A stretch of 64,000 nucleotides of DNA from Pyrus communis (GCF_963583255.1 NC_084812.1:24614959-24678958), one strand, 5' to 3'. Numbered from the stretch's first letter, positions 48,127-60,278 are shown. The notes: a model not told the origin generated them from the letters alone. Translations and numbers: made by a program.

Positions 48127-50735
48127 TTACTCCTCGGCATCTTGTTCGTCCAAATAAAAGGGGCCCTGTTGCACTACAAGAATGGATGTGCACGCCAAAA
48201 AACTCGAAGATACTGGTGCATCTCCGACAATTCCCAGTTCATCGGAGTCACTGAAATACAATAACTTCGACGAAGGTGATATATCGCCATGTCTTCTTCC
48301 AACAATGTACATATCATATTCACTTTCCATGGAGTTTATTAGCTTGAGAGTTTCTACCCAGCCTGTCAACATCTTCTCTTCCAATTTAATGGAGGGATCA
48401 TTCATTGACTTGAGCCTAAAATCATCCAAATATAAGTGGTCGAGTTTTTCCTCCATCCCAGTTCTTGCCATTGCCTTTAAAATTCCATCGTCATAGCCGT
48501 CCTTGTTGTCATCCATGGATATTTGCACTTCCTTCTTGTGATAGTTGGTCCGTATGACAGTTAATCTAATGTTAGGATGCCCGGGCATCCTCCATGCATA
48601 CGTTAATGCCTCGTGGTCATCTGTCCCTCCAATGAAGACCATGGCAAAGTGGTAGTGGTTCCTCCCCAAAGAATTATCATCTCTACTGTCGTTGTCGCTG
48701 TCTGAATTGGACTCGGGGATAATGTCGGATTTACCGAACCCATGATCCACAAAGACACCCACAGAGCATTGAGCATTTGCGTTCAAGTTGTTGTTGAGAG
48801 AACTTGAGTGAGAGATGGACTTTGTGGCTCCATCAGTGAGAGACTTATCGTAGTGGAACGGTATAATTATGAGGGTGGCTTGATTCTCCTCCGCCAAGTT
48901 GCATATGTCCTCGTGCATCGTGGCATAGGCAGACACTGCGGTGAGTTTTTGCACCGTGATGTTTTCTCTTTTTCGAGCATAGTTTCCAAAGACGCCATTT
49001 GAGGTAATAGATGAATCAGGCAACTGAGTATACTTGGTGGTGGGGGTCTTGCAAGTGTCGTGCACAATAAGCATCGCCGAAGCATGCCCGGTTAGTTCTA
49101 CAAGGTAGACGATGAGGACATGGATAGGGGATTGGTTGGTTGGATTAGAAGCCTCAAGGAGGTTGACGATGCCTGATACTTTGTCTGAGTTGTGGAAGCA
49201 TGCAAGGATTCGAAGCTCGGTTTCAGGTCCTACGCTTTCTATGTTCCTCTCTTTGTATTGCACGGAAGGTCTCGTACTTGACTTGTACACATGTGCAACA
49301 AACGGCCCAACGGCAGCTGTCATTACCCAACACGCAATCACCATCACATCAAACGTTTGTTTGTTCAAGGCCTGTTGGTAGCGCTGAAGGTAATCAGTTA
49401 ACAATTAAAATATCTTGCAGTCTCACTCTTAACCCTATGATTACGTAGAAGAGGGGCATCAGAATCCCTGGCACAAAATTTCCCACCTTATGTGTCAGTA
49501 GGCGTGAGAGCTCACCCTTCGGCATGATCGCTCCCAACACAAAAGGTCCAACAATGGAGTGAGACCCTAATGCATCGGTTATGAACCCACAAAGCACCAC
49601 CCCAGCGAGAACAAAGCACGTATGATGATTGATGACTATAGTTGGGATCTTCTTTCTCTCTCTCGCGGCTCTCGCGGGTTAACATCCGCGAGAGAGCCGG
49701 ACGTAATAGGAATGTGCACACTGCTATAAAGGCCAAGGTGGACCCAACCGCTACCATATTGGTCATATTGACTGCTGCCATTCCGAGCAGAAGAAGAAAC
49801 CAGGAGCACAAGTCGGAGATGACGGCAGATGACAAAGCGAGTCTTCCAACCTCGGAATGGAGGAGTTTGAGGTCCGCGAGGATTCGAGCAAGGTCTGGGA
49901 AGTTGGTGGTGGCAAGGGCAATGCCCCAAAAGATTGGGCCATTCCTGTTTTGCTTGTATATTTTGGTTTGCTCGGTGAAGTCTTTGAGGAGTAAATACCG
50001 ATGTAAAACCCAACCAACGGGGATGGAAAAGATAATTCCGGCAAAGGCAATGCTAAGGGTCTTCTTCCCGGAACGTATTACTGGTTTGAAATCGAGCTCT
50101 AAACCTACCAAAAACATGTGGTAAACGATGGCCAAGTTTCCCAGAGTCTCTAAGGTCCTCATGCTAGTATGCTACGAAAAGGCAATACATTGAAGAAGAA
50201 AAAAGGATGTTCGGCCAAGAGAGTTGGACCCAATAGCACGCCACCCTGAAAGATTCCCAATTAATATTAATGTATGTGCGACTAACAATAATTTCATTGC
50301 CAAATTGGTAAATGCAATCACAAATCAATTTTTAATTGCTTTACATAGAAAAACCAAATATCAATCAAATGTTGAGGACATGTCAATTGAATAGCAATGA
50401 CATACTAAAAACTAATCATTTTAGCAACTGGAATTTGGTTTGGGGCTTAGAATTTAGGGCTTGAAGTGTGTTATAAGTTATGTTTTCAATTTATAGGCCT
50501 TGAACCCTCCACTTCACCAGAATCTCTAAAAACTCAAGGCTAAGACTCCATTGTCTATATAATGGACCAAATATCGATTTGTATCATGTATTGTAGATTG
50601 CTACGTATTGGATACTAATTTTTCCCATTGATTAATAATAGAGTAAAAAGTATATATCGATGTAGTACTTACAAGAATTTCAGCAACAATACGTGGTTGG
50701 CCCTCTGCTCCTTTGGGTCTTGCCCAAATCAGACA
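48127..50735 (-). pseudogene. CHX cation/H+ antiporter pseudogene
   Basis: This is a monovalent cation/proton antiporter of the plant CHX family (CPA2), broken in several places. In minus order: an exon-1 end at about 50735-50673 ('RPKGAEGQPRIVAEIL', normal donor, but a stop just upstream and no start); exon 2 from 50245 ('GGVLLGPTLLAEHPFFFFNV'); a frameshift at about 50163; 50162 to about 49660 with transmembrane helices ('YHMFLVGLELDFKPVIRSGK'); a second frameshift in a GA-rich run at about 49655-49665; then 'FITDALGSHSIVGPFVLGAI' to about 49400. There a stop follows and about 80-90 residues, several helices, are missing compared with the family. The C-terminal regulatory half (49404-48127, 'NLLEASNPTNQSPIHVLIVY', ending 'SILVVQQGPF') is open. 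Intact members have about 800 residues. It cannot make a working transporter. Confidence 0.88.
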
Positions 50736-50739
50736 TCCT

Positions 50740-51676
50740 TATTCAGGTAGACTGAGAAAATAAATGAAAAAACTGTAAAACCACCGAGCAAAAAAATGAG
50801 GTCACATACACAAGGGCATACAGAACTTTCAACAGTTCGGGATGGAAAACTGGTTTGAGAGGAAGAACACAAAAGAAAAGAGACCTCGATAATTAAGAGG
50901 GCTTAGTTTAAAAAATGAAAGAAAAAAAAGAGGGTTAGTTGTAATGTCGTTTGTACATCAGTTGTTCGGTTCTTTCGGTTAGAAAATAGTTTTGCTCGTA
51001 ATTTCAAAGTCATACATCATTTTCGACAAATTACAATCTAACGCGAATGTATAAATTTTCATTTTAAAACAAATTCTAAGTAAAAAATCATAAAAAGGTT
51101 CTTTTTACAAATTAGATATGATTTTTTACTTGTAAGGAGCTAACCAAATATTCGTTATGTTTGGCATTTCCAGCAAGGTTCGTTGTTCGAATTAAAATAC
51201 CACAGCGTACGGCTTGCCTATTCTCAAAATATTTCTAAATAAACTTTTGACATTGTGCAATTAAAGCATGTTGTTAAAATTTTAAGTATTGAGAAAATTT
51301 CTAATGTGGCGGGAACATAGTGTGGTACGTCATATGTTATTATATAAATAGAGAGATTTTTTTTTTCCAAGTGTCGGTCCACTTGTATAATAAAATATGA
51401 TGTGCACTTGTGTTCTACACACACTGAAAAACCTATATGTTGTTAATGTCATGTTGTAGCTTTACAGACCAACTAGGTTTTTTCCTAATAAAAACAGATA
51501 CATATTTAACAAATTTAACTTTGGGTTCCATATATTTGTGTTCCAGATTAGTTAACCAAATCTCACAAATCAATTAAGGCACCATAAAAATAATAATTTT
51601 GTATTGCATGTGTCTAATTTGTAGCAAAAATAAGGACGACCCTGAGGAGAGAGTCGGCTCTTATGACTTGGGAAGA
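50740..51676. other. Intergenic, no gene seen
   Basis: AT-rich. Nothing recognisable beyond the lost N-terminal part expected for the CHX gene, which I could not find. Confidence 0.4.
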
Positions 51677-51685
51677 ATAAAAAAA

Positions 51686-51885
51686 CAGAGTAGAATTCTC
51701 TTCCCTTCTATTCTCATCTCCTTCCCTTCCCTCGTGTGATCGTGTCACATATTGTTTTTTATCTTTTTATCTTATTGTCTTTATAAGAAAAATCAATATA
51801 AGATGTTGATGTGGTTTAACCATAACCGTTCAAATAAGAGGAAAGAAAAGGAAAGAGAAATTAAGAGGAGAAAGAATCATTCTCC
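51686..51885. mobile_element. Mutator-like MITE, 'cacggttaag' family, copy 4
   Basis: A 200-bp element with a perfect 9-bp duplication 'ataaaaaaa' (51677-51685, 51886-51894). The ends 'gtagaattctcttccc' and 'aaagaatcattctcc' are inverted relatives. The right arm carries 'ggtttaaccataaccgttca', the inverted family signature. Confidence 0.8.
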
Positions 51886-52512
51886 ATAAAAAAATTAGGC
51901 TAAAAAAAATGACAGAAAAGGCTTTTCAATAATATAGGTAGAAAAAAAAGTGCTTTAAAGTACGTAAACTGAAAACGCATATGAATTCAATTGGTGATAA
52001 AAGTGGTCTTGTAGTCAATTCAAGGTTCTTCTACTTCTACAACTGTGACAAAATTTGTTTAGGCTTCCAAATCATTAGCTTATAGTAATTCTCTTGAGTC
52101 TAAAAAGTTCGTTTACATGTGTCATTTTTGTGAAAGAAGGGTCATATTTGTCCTATGTGTTTTCAAACGAAGAAAAATATTTTTTTACGTGTTTTGTAGG
52201 AAAAGAAAAAAGGAGTTTGCATTCTAAACTCTCATGTCACTTGAAAGAGGTAAGTGGATTGTCAAAGTTAACGGTTGTTCCCGCATCTTTTATATGCCTA
52301 AATGAAATTGGTTGGAATAAAAAGGAGACTAACCGTTGATTGGATGCTTGCTCTTCAATTTCATTGCATGAGTCTAAATAATATGAGCTTTTGAATGTTT
52401 ACCTATTCAGAAACAATTGGTGAATGATATTTCAAAACCCTTGGATAATGTTCAATTTAAAAAAGTTAGAAATGCCATTGGTGTTCCATTGACTAAAGCA
52501 TTTTGAAACATT

Positions 52513-52703
52513 GAGTGCATTTTTGCTCACCACTATTTAGCGTGGTGTATGCTCACCATCTTATTTATCACCGTTAAATGAGTTTGAATTTTGAGATTTG
52601 TGCTTATTCACTACATGAATCGTGAAATTCAAACTTATTTAACGGTGATAAATAGGATGGTGAGCATACACCACACTAAATGGTAATGAGCAAAAATACT
52701 CCC
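52513..52703. mobile_element. Palindromic Mutator-like MITE, 191 bp
   Basis: Perfect 10-bp direct flanks 'ttgaaacatt' (52503-52512, 52704-52713). The inverted arms are about 80 bp each and nearly identical ('gtggtgtatgctcaccatc' against 'gatggtgagcatacaccac'). No coding. The unusually low divergence between arms suggests a fairly recent copy. Confidence 0.9.
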
Positions 52704-53330
52704 TTGAAACATTACGTCAAACGTGCATGTCATGTGCATGCTCATGTAAAGTAGGCGTGTGATAAGTTTTTATTTTAATTTTAGTTGTTAAAATTCCCTT
52801 TTTTTTCCTTCTATAGTTACTGTTTATGTTCACAATAGGATTGCATATTGATCTCAATCTCAGACTCGAGTATTTTGAATGTTCTCGAACTTACTGAGTG
52901 AGTTGCTTCATTCATTTGCTAGTTTTTGACATGTTCGATCATTCTTGAAAAAGTACATGCACACAGTCATCTTGATATGAAACTAAAACATGATTCAAAT
53001 ATTAATATGTGAATTTAGTGATTTTATGTAATTATTGTGAGTTTTGAGCCGATTATATGATTGAACGACTATGCATCAATCACACTTGTTCTTATGTTAT
53101 AATTTCATATTTGCTTGTATCCAAAACTGGCTTTAAACCTCTCGAACACACATTAATTCAATTGATATCTTCAAAATGACATAAAACACTTAGGACATAC
53201 CACCTTTGCCATATTGACCATCATCCTACCTTATTCTCTGAAATCGGTAAAGCATGTTTTTCTTTTCTACAAAGCATGCCCATCTTTGCCAGAAACAACT
53301 GAGAACCACTCCCCATAGTGGTCAATTGGT

Positions 53331-53660
53331 TTGTCCAAACCATCCCCCAAAGAATCAAACTCTTCTTCTTTGGTAGTACAAAAACTCATAATCCCTTCCA
53401 TCTACGGTTTTATAAAGTTAAAACACAGCTATACCTCAGTATTAAACCATTGTATAAATCTTAAATGTAGGTTCAAAATACGTTTGGTTCTTGAAGACAC
53501 AAGTGATGAAACTAATGCGATGATGATAGGAAAACAAGCAGCGCAATTGAGTATCCTGCTACGAATTAGTGGTTGAAAAAAAATTCACTAGCTAACAAGA
53601 ACTTCCAGATGCAATCCTTCAAATGCGAGGCCAGTGTAAAATTTTCCAAATTCGGTTTCG
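53331..53660 (+). pseudogene. Replication protein A (OB-fold) fragment
   Basis: An open stretch ends 'YTSVLNHCINLKCRFKIRLV', 'LEDTSDETNAMMIGKQAAQL'. This resembles the C-terminal OB fold of RPA1-like proteins ('...RFKLxxxVxDxTGxxxxxxFxxxAxxL'). The zinc-binding cysteines and the rest of the protein are missing, and it stops soon after. RPA-like genes are also carried by Helitrons, so this may be a transposon scrap. I saw no Helitron ends. Confidence 0.45.
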
Positions 53661-56597
53661 TACCATGAAAAGTGATCTAACAGAAATGAACTTCTTATAT
53701 CCAGTCGATCTCTGATGACGAAGTCCCTCTTCTTGAATCAAGCTCTAACAGATGTGATCAAACAGTGCTGAACATAAAATGATGAAGCTGCCCAAATGTT
53801 TGTACACTCCATCACCTTTCTCAAAAGAAGGTTCAGCAACACAATCCACCATATGAAGCAGGTCTCCTCCAAAAGATCCCGCTTCCCATTCAAGAAGAGA
53901 GCCAGACTCGCATTGAGAAAAGCTTTTTCAGATTATCTTAAGCAAATAAATAATAATTATTATAATTAAGGTGCGTATAACAAAATTATTTCCGATGCTT
54001 CTAGTCACTCATTTACTCATCCTAATTTTATTTGTAACTTTTTGTAACTTAAAACAATACATGTGATGAAGCTATATTTTGTAACTTAAAGCCACCATCA
54101 CCAGGCCGGCATTCTTGCTATTTTAAACTACTAAAAATATAACTTTAGCCCCTAAAACTTAATTTTTTCTGCATAAACCCGACATAAGTTATTTACTCCA
54201 ATAAAACCCATTTACTAAATTCCACATAAGCAAATTCATTAATTATGTTTAACTTAACACATTTAAAATTTTGTGGATGCCTATAATACCCCTATTTGAA
54301 TGTTTGATGTACACAATTAATGCCATGCGAACTATAAGGGAGAATTAATAATTTTACTAAAAAAATATTTTTTTTATAAATTCATTGCCTAATATATAAT
54401 AACAATAAAACATGTCTAATATATTGACATGCTTAATTAAGTCACTAAAATTATATTTTACATATTAATGTAGGTATATTATGTCACACACACATATATA
54501 AAAAAAAATTAAAAAATTAAAAAAAGACTAATATATGTAAAATTTCATGCAAAATAATTTACCTGAAAAACTGTTATTTGATTCAAATAGTGCACCTACT
54601 ATTAAAATTTTAATATGTTAGATTTCTAAAAATAATTTACCCTATCTATGTAAAATACATGAAAAATAATTTACCTATATAATAAACAAACCCAATATAT
54701 GCAAAATACATGCAAAATAATTTACCTACATAATAAAGCAATATTATTTTATTTAATACTAATTTACATACAAAATTTATTATTTGCTAATCATAAATTT
54801 ACAAATAGGTAAATTAATTATATATAATAATTTATTAACATATGATAAGCTCATATTTATATATTTTTTATATCAAATCCACTTGTCTTTGCTTAGTTAG
54901 TTCCTTATATTTTTGAGCTATTTACTTTATTTTTGTGTTTTGTATGATTTGTCAAGTAAAGAAAAGAAAAATAACACAAGTGGAATTTTAAGTAACAAAT
55001 TCGTCAAAACTGCTTGTGCAGGTCAGCTGACTTTGGAAGCAAGTTGCGGACAGCTCAGAATGAATTAGAGAATGAGCCTTATATGCTTGGAAAGCTACGG
55101 ATGTCTATTTTCTGGACCATTTCACGGATTGTTAATATCATTTTTCTAGAAGAAGTTATGGTCGTTTTAACACTAAAAGGTTCCCAAGAGGCTGAGCAAT
55201 TTGTAACTGACCAGAAAGCATTGAAAGCAATAAATCCAATAAAACTAACAGCCAAAACTGATGCATCCAAGGACAAGCCAGCTAACACCTATTCAAATAT
55301 CAGAGGAAATGGAAAATTAAGCGAGAGTAATGGGCATAAAGGCTGCCCAAAGAGTTACAATTGTTTTAGCATTTCCTCTCACTTATTGTCATCACTAAAT
55401 GGTTGTTAGTGGGTCAGTTATGGAGAAAAAACTATGGCAACAGAAAGAAGAAAAAGGCTGCAGGTTGCAGCAGCAAAGAGAGGAAAAAAAAGGTGAAAAA
55501 AAAGATAGAAAAAAAGGAGGGAAAGCAAGGAAAAAAAGGCAAGGCTGCTGCGTTGGGGAAGGAAGGAAAGGAAGGAGGAAATCTTGGCATTCTCTTCTTT
55601 CGGTTTTATCTTCTCAAACTCATGTCTTTCTTTTGGTTTAATTTGAGAATTATGTGTAACTAATTTTTAGTAGTTAGGGGATGTTTTGAAGCCCTGAATA
55701 TGATTGCAAGTTTGATATGACATTTCGTTTGAATTACTTTTATGAATGGTTCACTACTTGTCTCATTGATGAATTTTTTATGTGTTTTCTACGGATGCAT
55801 ACTTAGTAAGCATATCTAGGATTCTAATGCTATGAATACGTGTGTGTCTACCCTTGTCGAATGAGGACCTACATATGTTCTAGAGTATTAATTGTTAATT
55901 GCGATTAACATGTGAATCAATTTCTAGGATAAGTAAGACAACGCTAGTACTTACGATGCCTTCTGATGACTCAAACTCTTTTCGTTCTTAATGATTTCTA
56001 CTTGTTAAATCTATGAACACACCATTCTAGATTGCATGTTAGGGACTAAGTTAAGTTGAAAACGCCATTCTCTTAACATACTACATAAGAAAAAGTAATA
56101 GGTTGAGTTCTAACATTGAGCCAACTTGAGCATCTTCATTCGAAAATGAAAGGAATTTGAATGAAACATAACATGTTTGCATGATTATTTGGTGGTGGAT
56201 ATCAATTCCCCTAACTCGTTTTTCTTAATTTGTGAACTACTCAAAAATTTGTCTCTGTCTTGTTTTTGTTCGATTTAATTTAAATATCAAATCAACTCCA
56301 AAAATCCCAAAAATTTGTGTAAGTATAGCTCTGTGTGTCTAGTATCTGCATATAAAATTTCGTAGACTTTAGATAAGTGTAAGTCGGTCTAATAATTATT
56401 TTTAGGTGGCTGGTCAGTAGGGACAACAGCCCAGTTTTTGTGACATTCTAAGTAGTTAGATAAAACAATCTTCTGCGGGAAATACTCTTATTTTCATATG
56501 TTACAATTGATAAATCTTATTGTTAATAAGGAAAATTAATAGGACATTTGTGTGGTACTTTGTGGTGTGCTTTTAATCCTATCAACATATATGTTGT
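53661..56597. other. Intergenic, no convincing gene
   Basis: 53940-54900 is very AT-rich, with repeated 'atgcaaaataatttacct' strings at about 54549, 54657 and 54707. The 131-codon frame at 55014-55409 and the lysine-rich frames at 55399-55663 do not resemble known proteins. I read them as transposon leader and low-complexity sequence. Confidence 0.4.
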
Positions 56598-56602
56598 ACT
56601 GT

Positions 56603-59192
56603 TGTCACGCCCCGATCCCGACAAACGTCGAAAATCGACACGTGGCCAAGGAAAAAAAATAACATTCGTTGAATAATATACACCATACAGAATAAAATAC
56701 TTTAACTGCAACCCAAAATAAAAAGAAGGTGGCTACGTTCTTCATAATCTATTTATAAATATGCACATCCCAAAAAGAAGCATAATCTTTGCTTTACTAA
56801 GAACAAGTTTGAGGTGCTCAAAAGAAGGTCCCAAAATAAGGTACAAGAAAAGATCTAGGGGTAACCTAGCACTCCAAATCTCTGATAACTGTACTGCTAC
56901 CCCACCTACGAGCCTCTCAAAGGCTACTCAGACTTGTTACCTGTAAGATCAGTGCCTACACCATCGGAATGGTGCATCGGCAAACAACAACCCGGATAAG
57001 TTATGAAACTTGTGTGAGCGACAAATAATACAAAGTATGTGATACAATGATAAAACCAACTATCCTTCACAATTTATAAACCTTGAATATAATTCATTCA
57101 TAAGAAATCGCTACCAAACCTTGCAAACTCCGAAGGAGTCACACATACATCCAAAGACTTTTCTAAATCAACACTCAAAAGTTCTCGAAGCCACAATCAC
57201 GGCTACATTCAAACTAGAGTTATAGAGACATCGTTCGGCCGAAGCCTACGCAAGTAACCAAGTACGTAGTGACCCCCCAAAGCGGATTAACCAAGCAGAG
57301 TCACCCCTGAGAAAGTAACCAAGTAGGTAGTGACCCCCCCCCCCCCCAACAAAAAAAAAAAAAAAGAGGATTAACCAAGCTGAGTCACCCCTAAGAAAGT
57401 AACCAAGTAGGTAGTGACCCCCAAAGCGGATTAACCAAGCAGAGTCACTCTTACAACTATTGAGAAGTGATCACCCAATGCGGATTAACCAAGCATGATC
57501 ACCTCTAAATGTGTATGGCCATACCTAGGATATAAGGATGGCCCAACGTGGATTAACCAAGCGCGATCCACAAATAGTATGGTCCCCTTACGCGGATTAA
57601 CCAAGTATGACCATCCATGTACCATTGCTACGTGGTGCAGACTTAGTGTCGCCTAACCCCATGACACTAGGGTAACGGTCCTTTACAATCCCTCCTTTTT
57701 TTCAAACCATCAAATATATAATCCAAAACACAATCCATCACGGTTCAAATATCCAATTCACATAATGTTTCATAAGTAGATCGATGGCAACTTAATAACA
57801 ACAATTATTTAGCATAAGACCTATTTTAAGAATCCATGGTGTAATCACAAAGCTTATTAGTCCGAAAGATTTCAAAGTAATAATCATATCACATAGATTA
57901 AAATCACTCTCCTGAGATCCACACTAACGCACTCAAGCATGGAATTCAAGGCATCAAGCTCTGTCACCACCTAAAACAAAGCACAAATCCACAATTAGGT
58001 TTCTCTCAATAAATTCACATACCCAAAACTCTCATAAGTCTCCCACAACGACATTCAATGAGGAATCGAACTGTCGTTCTGAGGTAGGGTCCATGATCTT
58101 ACGTCACTTGCTTCGTAAGATCCAATCACTAGATTTTCACTAGTAAGTCCCTAAGATCCTTAAACAATATCTACCATAGCATACTAAAATTTGGTGTCAA
58201 TTCAATGGTAAGATCGTCAATCGTTAGAATAATCAAGTGGCGGACCTTATCGATAATACACTCAACTAACAGCATTTTCATAAATCGAATGTCACACTTT
58301 GGAAAATTCGACTTTCACCAAAATTTCTCAAATTTTACAGAAATAAAGATCTCAACAAGTAGAGTAAATTTTATACCTGTGTGCAAGTCCAATTTGGCCG
58401 AGAAGGCCCCCAAATTGGCTCACACCCGACGAAAACCCTAAGGTGGGTGTTCTTAAATTCGGCTTCCTTGGTGTTCCAACGCCCAACCACCAGTTGGGTC
58501 TAGTTCTTAGGTCCAAGGGAAGTTGATTAAGGGTGATAGTGAATGGTGATACTCTCTGGAATGACAATTCGTCGTCGAGAACCCCCGGTTTCTCCTGTTG
58601 AGTTTCACCCGAATTAGGCCTTACAACCCTTGATTTTTGGAGGAGATGGAAAATGGAAGGTGATGGAAGATGTGGCAGGTGTAGGATGGTTGAAGATTAC
58701 CTGAAAATATGGTGGAAGATGGCTGAGTTTGGACCGGCTGAAGGTGGGGTGTTGTGGTGCCTGTTCGCCAAATGGAAACAATTCCCCCATCTAATATTTG
58801 CCATTTCCACTTAAAATGACCGGTCCTTTAATCCCAAAAAAAATGTTTGGCCCTTTTTACCCCCAAGTGGAAATTAAAATAACTCCCACAATCTATAGTT
58901 TCACAATTTCAAACGTTCATAACTATACCGTTATAATTCAAACTCGCAAACGGTTTTCGCTTATGCGTTCGTGGGTTCGAGATCTATTTGAAAAAAAACA
59001 CTAGTTGTAACTTCGAAATGTCAACGAGAGATAAAGATTGATTATGAAACTTCCAACTCGAAAACTAATCAATTACTAAACTTAAAATTAACGGAATTAA
59101 AATTAACTAATAAAGATAACGTAATCGCAGAATACGAATTTAAAATACGAGATTCATAACGAATGGTGAAATTCCAGGGATGGGATTTCACA
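56603..59192. mobile_element. Solo LTR, 2.6 kb
   Basis: A 2590-bp block starts TGTCACGCCCCGATCCC and ends GGGATTTCACA. It is flanked by a perfect 5-bp duplication 'actgt' (56598-56602, 59193-59197). TG..CA ends with a 5-bp duplication mark an LTR. No polyprotein, primer site or second copy lies beside it, so it is a solo LTR of a large element, probably gypsy. Coding strand is uncertain; I lean to minus (tgtgaaatccc start). It contains the hairpin array at 57269-57669. Confidence 0.82.
57269..57669. repeat. Array of short inverted repeats with constant core
   Basis: Six units share the core GCGGATTAACCAAGC (allowing 1-2 changes) at about 57282, 57366, 57426, 57480, 57547 and 57591. Each core is framed by a short inverted repeat whose sequence differs between units yet stays complementary: GTGAC/GTCAC (57269-57304, 57330-57388, 57414-57448), GTGATCA/TGATCAC (57467-57502), GGAT/ATCC (57536-57569) and ATGGTC/GACCAT (57579-57614). 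Loop lengths are 22-26 nt except in unit 2, where C and A homopolymers enlarge it. A further hairpin TAGTGTC/GACACTA (57644-57669) has another loop. Units 1-3 are also tandem copies. Confidence 0.85.
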
Positions 59193-59197
59193 ACTGT

Positions 59198-59704
59198 GCA
59201 TATATATATTTGAACGTATAGTAGTCCTATATACATATAGGTAAATTATATGTATATTGAACTTTTAGTAGTAGGATATACTTTTGAATGTATTTATGTG
59301 TATTTATATATTCATGCATGTTAGGGGTAATAGTATGTGCAATAATTATTTGTTCATTATAATTAAGGTAAGTAATAATATTTATTGATTTGATTTGAAT
59401 ATTGTGGCACAAATTGTAAATATTTTGTAATAATAGGTCAATTACTTTTTTATTTGGCTATCTTTTTCAAATTTGGATTTTAGAATTAGGTGAGTTTTTA
59501 TCTAGAAAATAAGAGTTGCAAGGGTCTATATTTAAATAACTCTTTCATATTTTTTTTGTATAATATTTTATAATATTAGTACGACAATTAACGTTAAACT
59601 ATGAAGTGATAGAAAATTCATAAAAATTTTCAATTTGAAAGAATCTGTTAGCATTTCTCTTCTTCCAGATTCAACGAGTACAGACAGGATCTCAGGATAT
59701 TGGG
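59198..59704. other. Spacer, no gene seen
   Basis: Very AT-rich DNA between the solo LTR and the next MITE, with many 'tatatgtatat'-type runs. No frame or repeat of note. Confidence 0.4.
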
Positions 59705-59713
59705 ATTACAAAT

Positions 59714-59892
59714 GGAGTAGGATTCTCTCCTTTCTTTTTTTTTCCCTCCTCTTACCTCCCCTCCTATTTGAATGGTCACGGTTAAGTCACGTCAATATCT
59801 TATATTAATTTTTTATAAAAAAAGAAACACAAAATAGAGAATATAAGAAGAAATACAAAGAAATAAAAAAAGGAGGGAAGGGAATCATTGTT
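59714..59892. mobile_element. Mutator-like MITE, 'cacggttaag' family, copy 5
   Basis: A 179-bp element with a perfect 9-bp duplication 'attacaaat' (59705-59713, 59893-59901). It has the ends 'ggagtaggattctctcc' and 'ggagggaagggaatcattg' and the signature 'ggtcacggttaagtcacgtc'. It lies about 320 bp upstream of the NQR TATA box. Confidence 0.85.
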
Positions 59893-60210
59893 ATTACAAA
59901 TAGCAGCCCTTTGAAAATTAAAAGGTCTTTCCGTAATTGTATTGTATTGTGATTACAAATTGCGTCCCTTTGAAAAGTAAAATGTTTTTCCGTAATTGTT
60001 TTGACCCGCTACCGCATTGCACAGATACGACCCACGTCACTGCATACGTAAACTAAAACACTGTACACGCACATTCCATACATCCAACGGTCAAAAACCC
60101 ATGTCTCCACCTCAAAGTCATTGGTCCCCCCAAGACCAAGCTCTACCGTCCGATCCAGACCCCACAATTTCTTGCAGCCTCTTACTTAAACTGACGCTCA
60201 CTTCCAAACC

Positions 60211-60220
60211 CTATAAATAT
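60211..60220 (+). promoter_or_regulatory. TATA box of the NQR gene
   Basis: 'ctataaatat' stands 68 nt upstream of the ATG at 60279, a usual spacing for a leader of about 35-40 nt. Confidence 0.7.
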
Positions 60221-60278
60221 ACTTATTCTGTTGCTGTTGCTGTGTAAGGAACTGTTAAACTTACAACAAAAAGCAAAA

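Noticed and set aside
49401..49404. Start of an independent 425-residue protein at 49404
   Set aside because: The first codon is TTG and the sequence continues the CHX protein; it is a downstream part of a broken gene.
55014..55409. 131-codon frame as a novel gene
   Set aside because: No start context, no recognised domain, surrounded by repeats; more like a transposon leader.
55399..55663. Two overlapping lysine-rich frames
   Set aside because: Low-complexity purine-rich DNA ('aaaggaaggagg'-type) produces them; no domain or homologue recognised.
57241..57615. CRISPR-like spaced repeats
   Set aside because: Plant nuclear DNA; the units are hairpins in an LTR with unequal spacing and related spacers, not a CRISPR array.
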